A stretch of 64,000 bases of DNA from Streptomyces sp. HNM0575 (GTDB taxonomy: Bacteria > Actinomycetota > Actinomycetes > Streptomycetales > Streptomycetaceae). Both the position numbers and the translations under genes were made by a program. How positions within the stretch are numbered: the first letter of the stretch is position 1; each line of letters opens with the position of its first letter. Shown here piece after piece: positions 24,715 through 33,328 of this stretch. The notes under the pieces are model-generated. The model worked only from the letters and a program-made list of their open reading frames with translations, made no database searches and was not told the origin of the DNA. The DNA is taken from contig NZ_JAASAG010000010.1 of NCBI RefSeq assembly GCF_012726265.1, forward strand, positions 186,001 to 250,000. The letters are read 5' to 3'.

Positions 24715-26234
24715 CGAACCGCGGGAAGAGCGGCGGGAAGAACGGAGGCGGGAGGCGTACGGACTCCGGCAAGCCCACGGACCGCGGCTCGCAACCGGCA
24801 GAGGCACAGGCACAGGCAGCGCAAGCACCGCACACCGCGCACGGCGGCCCCGGGAACCCGCTCGACTCCGGACCGCCCCTGCACATCGACCCGTTGATCG
24901 AGGACCCGGAGACCCGGATCATCGTCTGCTGCGGTGCGGGCGGCGTCGGCAAGACCACGACGGCAGCGGCCATCGGGCTGCGCGCCGCGGAGCGCGGACG
25001 GAAGACCGTCGTGCTCACCATCGACCCCGCACGGCGCCTCGCCCAGTCGATGGGCCTCACCGAGCTGGACAACACCCCGCGCCCCGTACCCGGCGTCGAC
25101 GGAGCCGCCGGCGGCGAACTGCACGCCATGATGCTCGACATGAAGCGCACCTTCGACGAGATCGTCGAGGCGCACGCCGACCCCGAGCGCGCCCGCGCCA
25201 TCATGTCCAACCCCTTCTACGAGTCGCTGTCGGCGGGCTTCGCGGGGACGCAGGAGTACATGGCGATGGAGAAGCTGGGCCAGCTCAGCGCACACGGAGC
25301 CGGTCCGGACCCGCAGGACGAGGACGGCAGTTGGGATCTGATCGTCGTCGACACCCCTCCGTCGCGCTCGGCGCTCGACTTCCTGGACGCGCCGAAACGG
25401 CTGGGCTCCTTCCTGGACGGCCGCTTCATCAAGATGCTCATGGCCCCGGCGAAGGCGGGCGGCCGCGCGGGGATGAAGGTCGTCAACCTCGGGATGGCCG
25501 GGCTCTCCATGTTCACCGGCGCCCTCGACAAGCTGCTGGGCAAGGGGCTGTTGCGGGACGTGCAGACGTTCGTGGCCGCGATGGACACCATGTTCGGCGG
25601 CTTCCGTACGCGCGCGGACGCCACATACCGGCTGCTCCAGGCGCCGGGCACCGCCTTCCTCGTGGTGGCGGCGCCCGAGCGGGACGCGCTGCGCGAGGCC
25701 GCGTACTTCGTGGAACGCCTGGCGGAGGAACGGATGCCGCTGGCCGGGCTCGTGCTCAACCGCGTGCACGGCAGCGGCGCTTCGTCGATAGGCGCGGAGC
25801 GGGCCCTGGCGCTCGCCGAAAATCTTGAAGAGGGCGGCATTGTCGATCGAGGGCCCGGGAAGGGAAACAGACACGGCGCCCACTCCCCCGGGCGCGGCTC
25901 GCCGGACGACCACGTCACGGACGGGCCACGGGATTCACGAGAGGACGACCACGTCCCCGACCCGGACTCCACCACGCGGCCCGAATCCGCGGCGGAGCCG
26001 TCGGGACGTGACGTACATACCGGGCAGACGGAGCAACTCGCCGCCGCGCTGCTGCGGTTGCATGCCGAGCGCATGCGGCTGCTCACGCGCGAGCGGCGCA
26101 CACGCGACCGCTTCGCCGCCCTGCACCCGGAGGTGCCGGTGGCAGAGGTGGGGGCGCTGCCCGGCGACGTGCACGACCTGGCGGGGCTGCGCACGATCGG
26201 CGAACTGCTCGCGGCGGAACAGCCCGCGGCATGA
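24711..26234 (+). CDS. ArsA/Get3-family ATPase, second of a pair, with disordered insertions
   Basis: The 507-residue partner has a basic, Gly/Lys-rich N-terminus (about 70 residues). The Walker A is CCGAGGVGKTTTAAAIG and switch I follows in VLTIDPARRLAQSMG. A switch II VVDTPPSRSALDFLD comes next, then a hydrophobic MAPAKAGGRAGMKVVNLGMAG stretch that could form the Get3-like client groove. Between residues about 380 and 440 there is a polar Asp/Ser/Pro/His insertion (DDHVTDGPRDSREDDHVPDP) before the conserved C-terminal helical part. Its length varies among relatives. Translation is coupled to the first ATPase. Family function is tail-anchored protein targeting or metal export; neither is shown here. 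Confidence 0.85.
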   Translation: MTNRGKSGGKNGGGRRTDSGKPTDRGSQPAEAQAQAAQAPHTAHGGPGNPLDSGPPLHIDPLIEDPETRIIVCCGAGGVGKTTTAAAIGLRAAERGRKTVVLTIDPARRLAQSMGLTELDNTPRPVPGVDGAAGGELHAMMLDMKRTFDEIVEAHADPERARAIMSNPFYESLSAGFAGTQEYMAMEKLGQLSAHGAGPDPQDEDGSWDLIVVDTPPSRSALDFLDAPKRLGSFLDGRFIKMLMAPAKAGGRAGMKVVNLGMAGLSMFTGALDKLLGKGLLRDVQTFVAAMDTMFGGFRTRADATYRLLQAPGTAFLVVAAPERDALREAAYFVERLAEERMPLAGLVLNRVHGSGASSIGAERALALAENLEEGGIVDRGPGKGNRHGAHSPGRGSPDDHVTDGPRDSREDDHVPDPDSTTRPESAAEPSGRDVHTGQTEQLAAALLRLHAERMRLLTRERRTRDRFAALHPEVPVAEVGALPGDVHDLAGLRTIGELLAAEQPAA

Positions 26235-26732
26235 CACCCGCCCCTGAACGCTGGACCCCTGCGTACTGGGTCTCTGAACGCTGAGCCCCTGCGCACTGAC
26301 CCTCTGAGCACTGGGCCTCCGAGCGCTGGACGGACGCCTGCTGGCGTCCACCCGCCGGAACCCATGTCCCCCGGTCCCGTCCCCGGCCGGCCGCATGCGC
26401 GAGCACCGGACCGGCGAGAGCACTCAACCCGCCCTGCACGTCAGGCCGTTGGAGAAGAGCCGTCCACAGCGGAGGAGAGCCGCACACAACCGCGCCCGGC
26501 AGCGCATGCCGGTGAGAATCCCTCCGGACACCCGCGAGAACCCCGCCGCACAGCCGCCGCACAGCCGCGCGCCGCACCTCCCGCCCGGAGTCTGCCGACC
26601 CGAGCGGTGCGAGCGGTGCGGTCGCGGCATGTCGTGCTGTCGTGCGTCGTACATGTCGCACGCCTCAACAGGCGCACGCCATACGTGTCGTGCGGGAGTG
26701 GGAGTCGCGGGGAGCGGAGCGAGAGGTCTGGC
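26235..26732. other. Gap of about 500 bases between the ATPase pair and wblA with a 15-bp repeat array
   Basis: No gene was found. The left end is a degenerate 15-bp tandem array (26,244-26,333, listed separately). The rest is GC-rich sequence with many short direct repeats (GCCGCACAGCCGC). Frames on the minus strand that cross it read through the ATPase gene and lack coding character. It must hold the 3' end and terminator of wblA, but I see no clean hairpin. Confidence 0.5.
26244..26333. repeat. Six degenerate 15-bp tandem units
   Basis: Units such as CCTGAACGCTGGACC, CCTGCGTACTGGGTC, TCTGAACGCTGAGCC and TCTGAGCACTGGGCC follow without spacer, starting ten bases after the ATPase stop. Each contains a CTG-N5-CTG core. 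It is probably slippage-derived; a protein-binding role cannot be excluded. Confidence 0.75.
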
Positions 26733-27095
26733 TCAGCCCGCGGCCGCGTAGTCCTTCACCGCGTTGACGGCGTAGTCCTTGGCCTCCTCGAGGTCCAGCG
26801 GCAGCACTCCGCCCGTACCACGCTCGTACTCCATGCGTGCCGTCTCGAGCAGGCGGCGCCATGAAGTGACCGTGGGACGACGGCGCAGAAGCGCTCTGCG
26901 CTCCCGCTCGGTCATACCGCCCCAGACACCGAACTCCACTCGGTTGTCCAAGGCGTCGGCCAGACACTCGGTGCGCACGGGGCACCCGGTGCAAACGGCC
27001 TTGGCGCGGTTCTGTGCCGCGCCTTGCACGAACAGTTCATCCGGATCGGTAGTGCGGCAGGCTGCCTGCGCACTCCAGTCGGTTACCCAGCCCAT
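26733..27095 (-). CDS. wblA: WhiB-family regulator WblA
   Basis: The 120-residue protein starts MGWVTDWSAQAACRTTDPDE, which is practically the published WblA N-terminus. The four Fe-S cysteines are at 13, 35, 38 and 44 (CTGCPVRTEC), and the WhiB G(V/I)WGG turn FGVWGGMTERERRA follows. WblA is a small iron-sulfur protein that steers the switch from aerial growth to sporulation and represses antibiotic production. The C-terminal tail after residue 95 (GGVLPLDLEEAKDYAVNAVK) is species-specific. ATG 27095 is used because the upstream in-frame extension is long and unlike the family. It stands between the ATPase pair and the PBP gene as in other Streptomyces. Confidence 0.95.
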   Translation of the reverse strand: MGWVTDWSAQAACRTTDPDELFVQGAAQNRAKAVCTGCPVRTECLADALDNRVEFGVWGGMTERERRALLRRRPTVTSWRRLLETARMEYERGTGGVLPLDLEEAKDYAVNAVKDYAAAG

Positions 27096-27517
27096 AGCCG
27101 GCGCCGTCCTCTCCCGAATCGAGGCTCCCCCACGGCGGCGAACGGCATATTCGCCGTTGCCAGTTGGTGACGTTACGGAAGGCGGGCAGGGCGCAACACC
27201 CCCTGCGGGCCCAATATTGGATGGCCCGAACGGACTATGCGTGCGCGACAAATAACCCACCGGAGTGAGCTGGTGACAACCTGGGCCCTTACGGGAAAAC
27301 AGGAGTTCACGGCGGTGCGGTGGGGAAGAACTTGCCGGACACATCACGACACTTGGGGCACTCGGCGCTGAACCGGACAAGCCTCATCACTCACATGAGT
27401 GAGCGGAAAGGCCGCAGTGAAGCGAGGCCGCAGTGGTGGTGTGAGGTTCGATGCGTACGCCAGCCTAGGCGAACTGAGGCTCCCCTGTCCGGCGATTGAG
27501 AACGTAGGCTGACGGAC
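27096..27517. promoter_or_regulatory. Divergent wblA / PBP regulatory region
   Basis: There is no gene in these 422 bases. wblA is known for a long leader, and the AT-richer stretch near 27,200-27,265 (CCAATATTGGATGG, a palindrome-containing segment) is the best place for its promoter. The PBP leader contains TCACTCACATGAGTGAGCGG near 27,390, where TCACTCA and TGAGTGA form an inverted repeat that may be an operator. Confidence 0.45.
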
Positions 27518-29797
27518 ATGGTGAAGAAGCGTTCGGGCGGCGGCGATACGGCCTTCCAGCAAGGCGCCAAGTTCCTCGGCGTCAGCGCGCTGGCCGGTGC
27601 CGTGCTCGCCGGTCTGGCACTCCCCGCGGCCGGTGGCCTGGGCCTCGTCACGAAGAACACCGTCCAGGGCTTCGACGAGCTGCCCGCCAACCTCAAGCGT
27701 CCGCCGCTGAGTCAGCGCACCACCATCCTCGACGCCGAGGGCGGCGAGATAGCCAAGGTCTACTCGCGCGACCGCACGGTCGTCGACCTCGACGACATAT
27801 CGCCGTCCATGCGCAAGGCGATCGTCGCGATCGAGGACGCCCGCTTCTACAGACACGGCGCCGTCGACCTCAAGGGCATCCTCCGCGCGGTCAACCGCAA
27901 CGCGCAGAACGGCCAGGTCGAGGAGGGCGCTTCGTCGCTCACCCAGCAGTACGTGAAGAACGTGTTCGTCGAGGAGGCCGGCGACGACCCCGACAAGGTC
28001 GCCCAGGCCACACAGCAGACCGTCGGCCGGAAGATCAAGGAACTCAAGTACGCGATCCAGGTCGAGGAGAGCCTCGGCAAGAAGAAGATCCTCGAGAACT
28101 ACCTGAACATCACCTTCTTCGGGCAGCAGGCCTACGGCGTCGAGGCCGCCGCCCAGCGCTACTTCTCCAAGCCCGCCAAGGACCTCGACACCGAGGAGTC
28201 CGCACTGCTCGCGGGCATCGTGCAGTCACCGGCCCAGTACGACCCCGTGCAGCACGAGGACGCCGCCAAGGAGCGCCGCGACACCGTGCTCTCGCGCATG
28301 GAGGCCCTGGGCCAGCTCTCCGCGAAGGAAGCGCAGGCCGCCCGCGACAAGCCCCTCGGCCTGGACATGAGCAAGCCCCAGAACGGCTGCATCACCGCTT
28401 CGCACGGCGCGGGCTTCTTCTGCGACTACGTGCGCGAAGTCTTCCTCAACGACCCGGAGTTCGGCGAGACGCCCAAGGCCCGCGCCAAGCGCTGGAACCG
28501 CGGCGGCCTGACGATCAGGACCACGCTGGACCCGAAGGCCCAGAAGTCGGTGGAGGCGTCCGTGGAGCGCCACGTGCGCAAGTCGGACAAGGTCGCGACG
28601 GCCTCCTCGATCGTGGAGCCGGGCACCGGACGCATCCTGGGCATGGGCCAGTCGCGCCCGTACGGCTTCGGTGAGAACGAAACGCAGATCAACCTGTCGG
28701 TCGACCACGACATGGGCGGCGGCGCCGGCTATCAGCCGGGCTCCACCTTCAAGCCGGTGATCGCGGCGGCGGCGCTGGAGCGCGGCACGAGCGTGTACAA
28801 GAAGTACCCGGCGCCGTACAAGATGCGCTATCCGTCGCCCGTGAGCACCTGCGGCGGGCAGTGGAGCGGCAGCGCGCCTGTGGAGAACGAGAACAAGCGC
28901 GAGGTCGGCCCGTACGAGATGAAGGAGGCCACCGCGAAGTCGGTGAACACCTACTTCGTCTCCCTCATCGGCGACACCGGGATCTGCCCCGTGACGCAGA
29001 TGGCGAAGAAGATGGGCATCGAGCGGGCCGACGGCAAGGAGATCGACCAGGTCCCGTCCATCACCCTCGGGACGCAGGAGATGTCGCCGCTGACGATGGC
29101 CGAGGGGTACGCCACCTTCGCCGCCCGCGGCATGCACTGCACGCCCGTAGCCGTGGAGTCCATCACGGACGCGCGCGGCAAGAAGCTGCCGGTGCCGAAG
29201 ACTTCGTGCAAGCGCGCCATGAGCGAGCGCACCGCCGACACGGTCAACACGCTGCTGCGGGGCGTCGTCGAGGACGGTACGGGCAAGAAGGCCGGGCTGG
29301 ACGGACGGGACAGCGCGGGCAAGACCGGTACGACGGACCAGCGTTACGCGGCATGGTTCGTGGGCTACACCCCGAACATGTCGGGTGCCGTGTGGGTCGG
29401 CGACCCCACGCACAAGACGCAGATGACGAACATCTCCATCGGCGGCGTCTACCACGACAAGGTCTTCGGCGGCGAAGTGCCGGGCCCCATCTGGCGCGAC
29501 GCGATGGCGGGCGCGCTGGACGGCAAGCCGGCCCCGCACTTCAACCTCGTCCCGATCGACGACGACAAGGGCAAGGGCCGCGACAAGCCGAAGCCGCCCG
29601 ACGACGACGATGACGACCCGTGGCCCGACATCACGCTGCCGCCCGACTTCATCGGCGGCGGAGGCAACGGCGGCGCGGACGCCGGCGCCAACGGCGGCCA
29701 GTTCGGCGGCAACGACAACGGGGGCAACACCAACGCCGGCAACGCCAACGGCGGCACCGGGGGCCCTGGCGGGCGCTTCGGCGGGACCGGCTTCTAG
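27518..29797 (+). CDS. Bifunctional penicillin-binding protein (class A: transglycosylase/transpeptidase)
   Basis: The 759-residue protein has one N-terminal membrane anchor (about residues 20-45). A GT51 domain follows, with the catalytic Glu in AIEDARFYRHG near residue 106 and SSLTQQYVKN. The transpeptidase domain has PGSTFKPV (Ser-x-x-Lys near 409), KSVNTYF (Ser-x-Asn near 475) and GKTGTTD near 602. It polymerises and crosslinks peptidoglycan at the outer membrane face. The tail is Asp-rich (KPPDDDDDDPWPDITLP) and then Gly/Asn-rich with GGNDNGGNTNAGN, as in actinobacterial PBPs. It is a single gene next to wblA. The exact PBP subtype cannot be fixed. Confidence 0.94.
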   Translation: MVKKRSGGGDTAFQQGAKFLGVSALAGAVLAGLALPAAGGLGLVTKNTVQGFDELPANLKRPPLSQRTTILDAEGGEIAKVYSRDRTVVDLDDISPSMRKAIVAIEDARFYRHGAVDLKGILRAVNRNAQNGQVEEGASSLTQQYVKNVFVEEAGDDPDKVAQATQQTVGRKIKELKYAIQVEESLGKKKILENYLNITFFGQQAYGVEAAAQRYFSKPAKDLDTEESALLAGIVQSPAQYDPVQHEDAAKERRDTVLSRMEALGQLSAKEAQAARDKPLGLDMSKPQNGCITASHGAGFFCDYVREVFLNDPEFGETPKARAKRWNRGGLTIRTTLDPKAQKSVEASVERHVRKSDKVATASSIVEPGTGRILGMGQSRPYGFGENETQINLSVDHDMGGGAGYQPGSTFKPVIAAAALERGTSVYKKYPAPYKMRYPSPVSTCGGQWSGSAPVENENKREVGPYEMKEATAKSVNTYFVSLIGDTGICPVTQMAKKMGIERADGKEIDQVPSITLGTQEMSPLTMAEGYATFAARGMHCTPVAVESITDARGKKLPVPKTSCKRAMSERTADTVNTLLRGVVEDGTGKKAGLDGRDSAGKTGTTDQRYAAWFVGYTPNMSGAVWVGDPTHKTQMTNISIGGVYHDKVFGGEVPGPIWRDAMAGALDGKPAPHFNLVPIDDDKGKGRDKPKPPDDDDDDPWPDITLPPDFIGGGGNGGADAGANGGQFGGNDNGGNTNAGNANGGTGGPGGRFGGTGF

Positions 29798-30002
29798 AGG
29801 CGGATCGTCCGGCGGCTGGAGGCGGGTGGTCCGGGACGGCTTCTGGATGCAGGTCGTCGTCCCGGCCAACTTCTGCACGTGGGCGGTCAGTTGCGTACGG
29901 GACGCGTGCCGCGTACAGGCGAGGACGGCGTGCGCCCCCGCACGCGGCACGGGAGCCGTCGGCCCGTCACGTCCGCCCGTCACGTATCGCGACAGGGGGC
30001 CA

Positions 30003-30470
30003 TCAGCCCGCGGCGAGCCGCCTCTTGACCGCCGCCGCGACGCGGCCGCCCTCTGCACGGCCCTGCACCTTCGGGTTGACGATCTTCATCACGGCGCCCA
30101 TCGCACGCGGGCCCTCCGCTCCCCCGGCCTGCGCCTCCGCGACGGCCTCGCCGACCAGCGCGTCCAACTCCTCGTCCGTGAGCTGCGCCGGCAGATAGCC
30201 GGAGAGGACCTCGCCCTCGGCACGCTCCCGCTCGGCCTGCGCGGCACGGCCGCCGTCGGCGAACGCCTCCGCCGCCTCCCGGCGCTTCTTCGCCTCCCGC
30301 GTGATGACCTTCTGCACCTCGTCGTCCGTCAGTTCGCGGGCGGACTTGCCGGAGACCTCCTCCTTGGAGATCGCGGTGAGCGTCATGCGGAGAGTGGCGG
30401 AGCGCAGCTCGTCGCGCCCCTTGATCGCTGCCGTCAGGTCGTCCTGTAGCCGGGACTTGAGCGTAGTCAT
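30003..30470 (-). CDS. GatB/YqeY domain-containing protein
   Basis: The 155-residue protein is a full-length YqeY: MTTLKSRLQDDLTAAIKGRD, then EVQKVITREAKKRREAAEAF, LPAQLTDEELDALV and the GatB-like tail MGAVMKIVNPKVQGRAEGGR. The family resembles the tRNA-binding tail of amidotransferase subunit GatB and may bind tRNA; its exact job is unknown. The ATG at 30470 has GGAGGA upstream. It lies between the PBP and the divergent metallophosphoesterase, the standard Streptomyces order. Confidence 0.9.
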   Translation of the reverse strand: MTTLKSRLQDDLTAAIKGRDELRSATLRMTLTAISKEEVSGKSARELTDDEVQKVITREAKKRREAAEAFADGGRAAQAERERAEGEVLSGYLPAQLTDEELDALVGEAVAEAQAGGAEGPRAMGAVMKIVNPKVQGRAEGGRVAAAVKRRLAAG

Positions 30471-30702
30471 AGCGTTTCCGTGTCCTCCAGAGATTCCGGT
30501 GCACATCATCTCTCATGCGCCGGCCCGGTCTCGCGCGATGTCCCGCTCTTGTCCGATGTCCCGGTCTCATGGGCGGGCGCGGTCTCGTGGGCCGACCCGG
30601 AGGCGCTCGCGCGCGGTGCCGACCGTCCGTGGCCGTCCGTGGCGTACGTAGGTGGCCGGGCACGGAGTGCGAGGGAGACGCCCGGTCTGCGACCATGGCG
30701 CC

Positions 30703-31632
30703 ATGCGCGCGCGATACGGAATCCCCCTCACCCTGACGGCACTCGGCGCGGCCTGCGTGGGCTATGCGACGCTCGTCGAGCCCCGCTCCTTCCGGTTGCG
30801 GCGCGTCACCGTCCCCGTACTGCCGCCGAGCATGCACTCGCTGCGCGTACTGCACCTCTCTGACGTCCACATGGTCGGCGGGCAGCGCAAGAAGCAGCGC
30901 TGGCTGCGGTCCCTCGCGGGCCTGCGCCCCGACTTCGTGGTCAACACCGGCGACAACCTCTCCGACCCCGAGGCCGTCCCCGAGGTGCTCGACGCCCTGG
31001 GCCCGCTGATGGACTTCCCCGGCGCGTACGTCTTCGGCTCCAACGACTACTACGGCCCGAAGCCGCGCAACCCCGCCCGCTACCTGATGGAGAAGGCCAG
31101 CGGCAACCACGGTCTCAACGGCAACGCGCCCGCCGTCGGCGCCGTGCACAACCCGTGGGAGGGCATGCGCGACGCCTTCGACGCGGCGGGCTGGGTCGGC
31201 CTCAGCAACACCCGCGGCCGGCTCAAGCTGGACGGCGGCCAGGAGATCGCCCTCACCGGCCTCGACGACCCGCACATCAAGCGGGACCGCTACAGCGAGG
31301 TCCTCGGTGGCCCCGAGCGGGACGCGGACTTCTCGCTGGCGCTCGTGCACGCCCCGTACCTGCGCTCCCTGGACGCCTTCACCGCCGACGGCTATCCGCT
31401 GATCCTCGCCGGACACACGCACGGTGGGCAGCTGTGCGTCCCGTTCTACGGCGCCCTGGTCACCAACTGCGACCTGGACACGGACCGCGTCAAGGGCCTC
31501 TCCACCCACGTCGCCGGCGGCAACCGCTCGTACCTCCACGTCTCCGCCGGCTGCGGCGCGAACCGCTACACCCCGGTCCGCTTCGCCTGCCCACCGGAGG
31601 CGACTCTGCTGACGCTCACGGCCCGCGACTGA
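30703..31632 (+). CDS. Metallophosphoesterase, membrane-anchored
   Basis: The 309-residue protein has an N-terminal hydrophobic segment (about residues 6-24). Calcineurin-like metal motifs follow: LSDVHMVGG (D-x-H), VVNTGDNLSD (GD), the GNHD variant FGSNDYYG, LVHAP and the C-terminal GHTHGGQLCVP (GH-x-H). Members of this YkuE-like group hydrolyse phosphoesters, perhaps lipid or UDP derivatives; the substrate is unknown. ATG 30703 gives the membrane anchor. It is followed by tRNA-Pro on the same strand. The 232 bases upstream contain only short ATGTCCCG repeats. Confidence 0.9.
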   Translation: MRARYGIPLTLTALGAACVGYATLVEPRSFRLRRVTVPVLPPSMHSLRVLHLSDVHMVGGQRKKQRWLRSLAGLRPDFVVNTGDNLSDPEAVPEVLDALGPLMDFPGAYVFGSNDYYGPKPRNPARYLMEKASGNHGLNGNAPAVGAVHNPWEGMRDAFDAAGWVGLSNTRGRLKLDGGQEIALTGLDDPHIKRDRYSEVLGGPERDADFSLALVHAPYLRSLDAFTADGYPLILAGHTHGGQLCVPFYGALVTNCDLDTDRVKGLSTHVAGGNRSYLHVSAGCGANRYTPVRFACPPEATLLTLTARD

Positions 31633-31838
31633 TCCCTTACGGAACGCACGGCAGTTCTTGGCGGCAGCCGGAGCGGGACTCGTACGCGAAGCGGGGGCTC
31701 GTACGCTGAGACGGACCCCGAGGGGGGCGGGGTGGGGCCCGCACCATCGCCCCTCGTCACCCCTGCTCGGACGGCCCGTCCCACGTAATCCGGATTTCGC
31801 CTCAGCGTCCGCCTGGGCTAGAGTGGTGCGCGTTGCTT

Positions 31839-31912
31839 CGGGGTGTGGCGCAGCTTGGCAGCGCGCTTCGTTCGGGACGAAGAGGTCGTGGGTTCAAATC
31901 CCGCCACCCCGA
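31839..31912 (+). tRNA. tRNA-Pro, anticodon CGG
   Basis: The 74-base cloverleaf has acceptor arm CGGGGTG/CACCCCG with discriminator A. The D-arm contains GCGC-AGCTTGGCA-GCGC, the anticodon arm is CTTCG-TTCGGGA-CGAAG (anticodon CGG), and the T-arm loop is TTCAAAT. CCA is not encoded. tRNA-Pro genes are known integration sites for actinomycete elements such as pSAM2, and the accessory region here begins right after it. The tail TTCAAATCCCGCCACCCCG would be the attachment core. Confidence 0.97.
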
Positions 31913-32217
31913 CAGAGGAAGTAGCAGTTCAGGGCCACCTACGAACGTTCGTAGGTGGCCCTGACGCATATTCAGGGTGCTCCCGGAGATCGTTTGGCGA
32001 AATCCTGGCGAAGATCGCAAATCCTGCGCTAGGCGCAGGGTCCCTCTCTCCGCGTTGGCATGCGCCACGTCACGAAAGCCATGTGGCCGCAGGTGGACGA
32101 GCCGGTCCGCGCGCGGACGTGAACCCGAAGAGGAGAAGGCGCCGACGGGGTCGGTCAAATTTCACCTATCGTCACCCAGCAACCACGTGTTGGCTGTCAT
32201 TCGTGATGTCGGTGATG
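31913..32217. other. Gap downstream of tRNA-Pro, with no intact integrase
   Basis: These 305 bases hold the palindrome at 31,929-31,964 and then sequence without a convincing gene. A short open stretch ending MRHVTKAMWPQVDEPVRART just before a TGA at about 32,120 could be a leftover C-terminus, but it has a stop just upstream and I do not recognise it. No tyrosine recombinase motifs (R-H-x-x-R, Y) were found. Confidence 0.4.
31929..31964. terminator. Perfect 36-bp palindrome after tRNA-Pro
   Basis: TCAGGGCCACCTACGAAC (31929-31946) is followed directly by its exact reverse complement. It starts 17 bases after the tRNA and would fold into a hairpin of about 16 bp, so it is most simply the tRNA terminator. 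A palindromic element at this spot could also be part of an integration or resolution site. Confidence 0.7.
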
Positions 32218-33036
32218 TCAGGACTGGACGAAGGCGAGCAGGTCGGGGTTGAGGACGTCCGCGTGGATGGTGAGCATGCCGTGCGGGTAGCCCGGATAGG
32301 TCTGCTGGGTGCCGTTCTCGAGCAGGTCCACCGCGTGCGGCACGGAGCTGGCGAACGGGACGACTTGGTCGTCGTCTCCGTGCATGACCAGGACCGGGAC
32401 GGTGATCTTCCGCAGGTCCTCGGTGTAGTCCTCCAGCCATGTATTGGGTGTCTCGTAGTGGGCTTGGATGCTGCCGGCCATGGCCTGCCGCCACCAGTTT
32501 GCGATCACCCCTTCAGACCGCTCGGCTCCGGGCCGATTGAAGCCGTAGAAAGGCCCTTCCGCGACGTCGCGGAAGAAGTCAGCCCGGTTGGTCAGAGTCC
32601 CGGTCTTGATCGCCTCGAACCATTCCAGGGGCTGACCCTCCGGGTTGTCCTCTGACTGATACATCTTCGGCGTCAGAGAGGCGACCAGCACCGCCTTAGC
32701 GACGCGATCCGGGTAGCGGGCCACGTAGCGCGCAACCTCGCCGCCACCCGTCGAGTGTCCAATGTGGACGGCGTCCCGCAGGTCCAGGTGCTCGGTCAGC
32801 GCCGCAAGATCCTTGACCCAGTGCTCCATGTCATTGCCCGTGCTGACCTGTTCCGACCGGCCATGTCCGCGCCGATCGTGTGCGATCACCCGGTAGCCGT
32901 TCTGCAGGAAGAACATCATCTGAGCGTCCCAGTCGTCAGCCGACAGCGGCCAACCATGGCTGAAGACGATCGGCTGACCGGAACCCCAGTCCTTGTAGAA
33001 GATGTCCACACCGTCGGGAGTAGTGATCGTAGGCAT
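32218..33036 (-). CDS. Alpha/beta-hydrolase of the non-haem haloperoxidase type
   Basis: The 272-residue enzyme is very close to bacterial cofactor-free haloperoxidase/perhydrolase hydrolases. It has VFSHGWPLSADDWDAQM (oxyanion), AHDRRGHGRSEQV, the Ser nucleophile in IGHSTGGGEVARY near residue 97, the acid in MHGDDDQVVP near 220 and His in GYPHGMLTIHAD near 250. ATG 33036 has AGAGGAA upstream; an in-frame start 51 bases further out exists. Promoter and a possible operator (GTAGCTCGCTAC, 33,095-33,106) lie upstream. Base use is a little less GC-rich than the core, in keeping with island DNA. Confidence 0.9.
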   Translation of the reverse strand: MPTITTPDGVDIFYKDWGSGQPIVFSHGWPLSADDWDAQMMFFLQNGYRVIAHDRRGHGRSEQVSTGNDMEHWVKDLAALTEHLDLRDAVHIGHSTGGGEVARYVARYPDRVAKAVLVASLTPKMYQSEDNPEGQPLEWFEAIKTGTLTNRADFFRDVAEGPFYGFNRPGAERSEGVIANWWRQAMAGSIQAHYETPNTWLEDYTEDLRKITVPVLVMHGDDDQVVPFASSVPHAVDLLENGTQQTYPGYPHGMLTIHADVLNPDLLAFVQS

Positions 33037-33328
33037 CGACTTGTTCCTCTCTGGTGGTCGGACATATGTAGACAAAAGTGCCGTCACACTCAGCGTAGCT
33101 CGCTACATAACGACGTATTTTCTGAGGCGACCTTCGACGCTGAGCAAAGCCCTCGGTGCATGCAGTCCCGGTACTCGACGGTTTCGGGTGAAAAGAGCCA
33201 CGCCGCTCCGCTCGCCGCGCGGTCCGGCTCACCCCGCCGGGCCGACCCTTCTGTCTCCGCCCGCTCCGGCCCCGGCGCCGGTCCGCGGACGCGAGCCACA
33301 AGACAAGGGCCGCTTGGGATTCTCCGTG

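Noticed and set aside
25935-26423. Minus-strand frame with an RPSAQ-type five-residue repeat.
   Set aside because: Most of it is antisense to the second ArsA-like gene and the repeat comes from the non-coding 15-bp array; no ribosome site.
31802-32158. Minus-strand frame containing GWRDLNPRPLRPERSA.
   Set aside because: This peptide is the well-known false translation of the antisense of a tRNA gene; the tRNA-Pro explains it.
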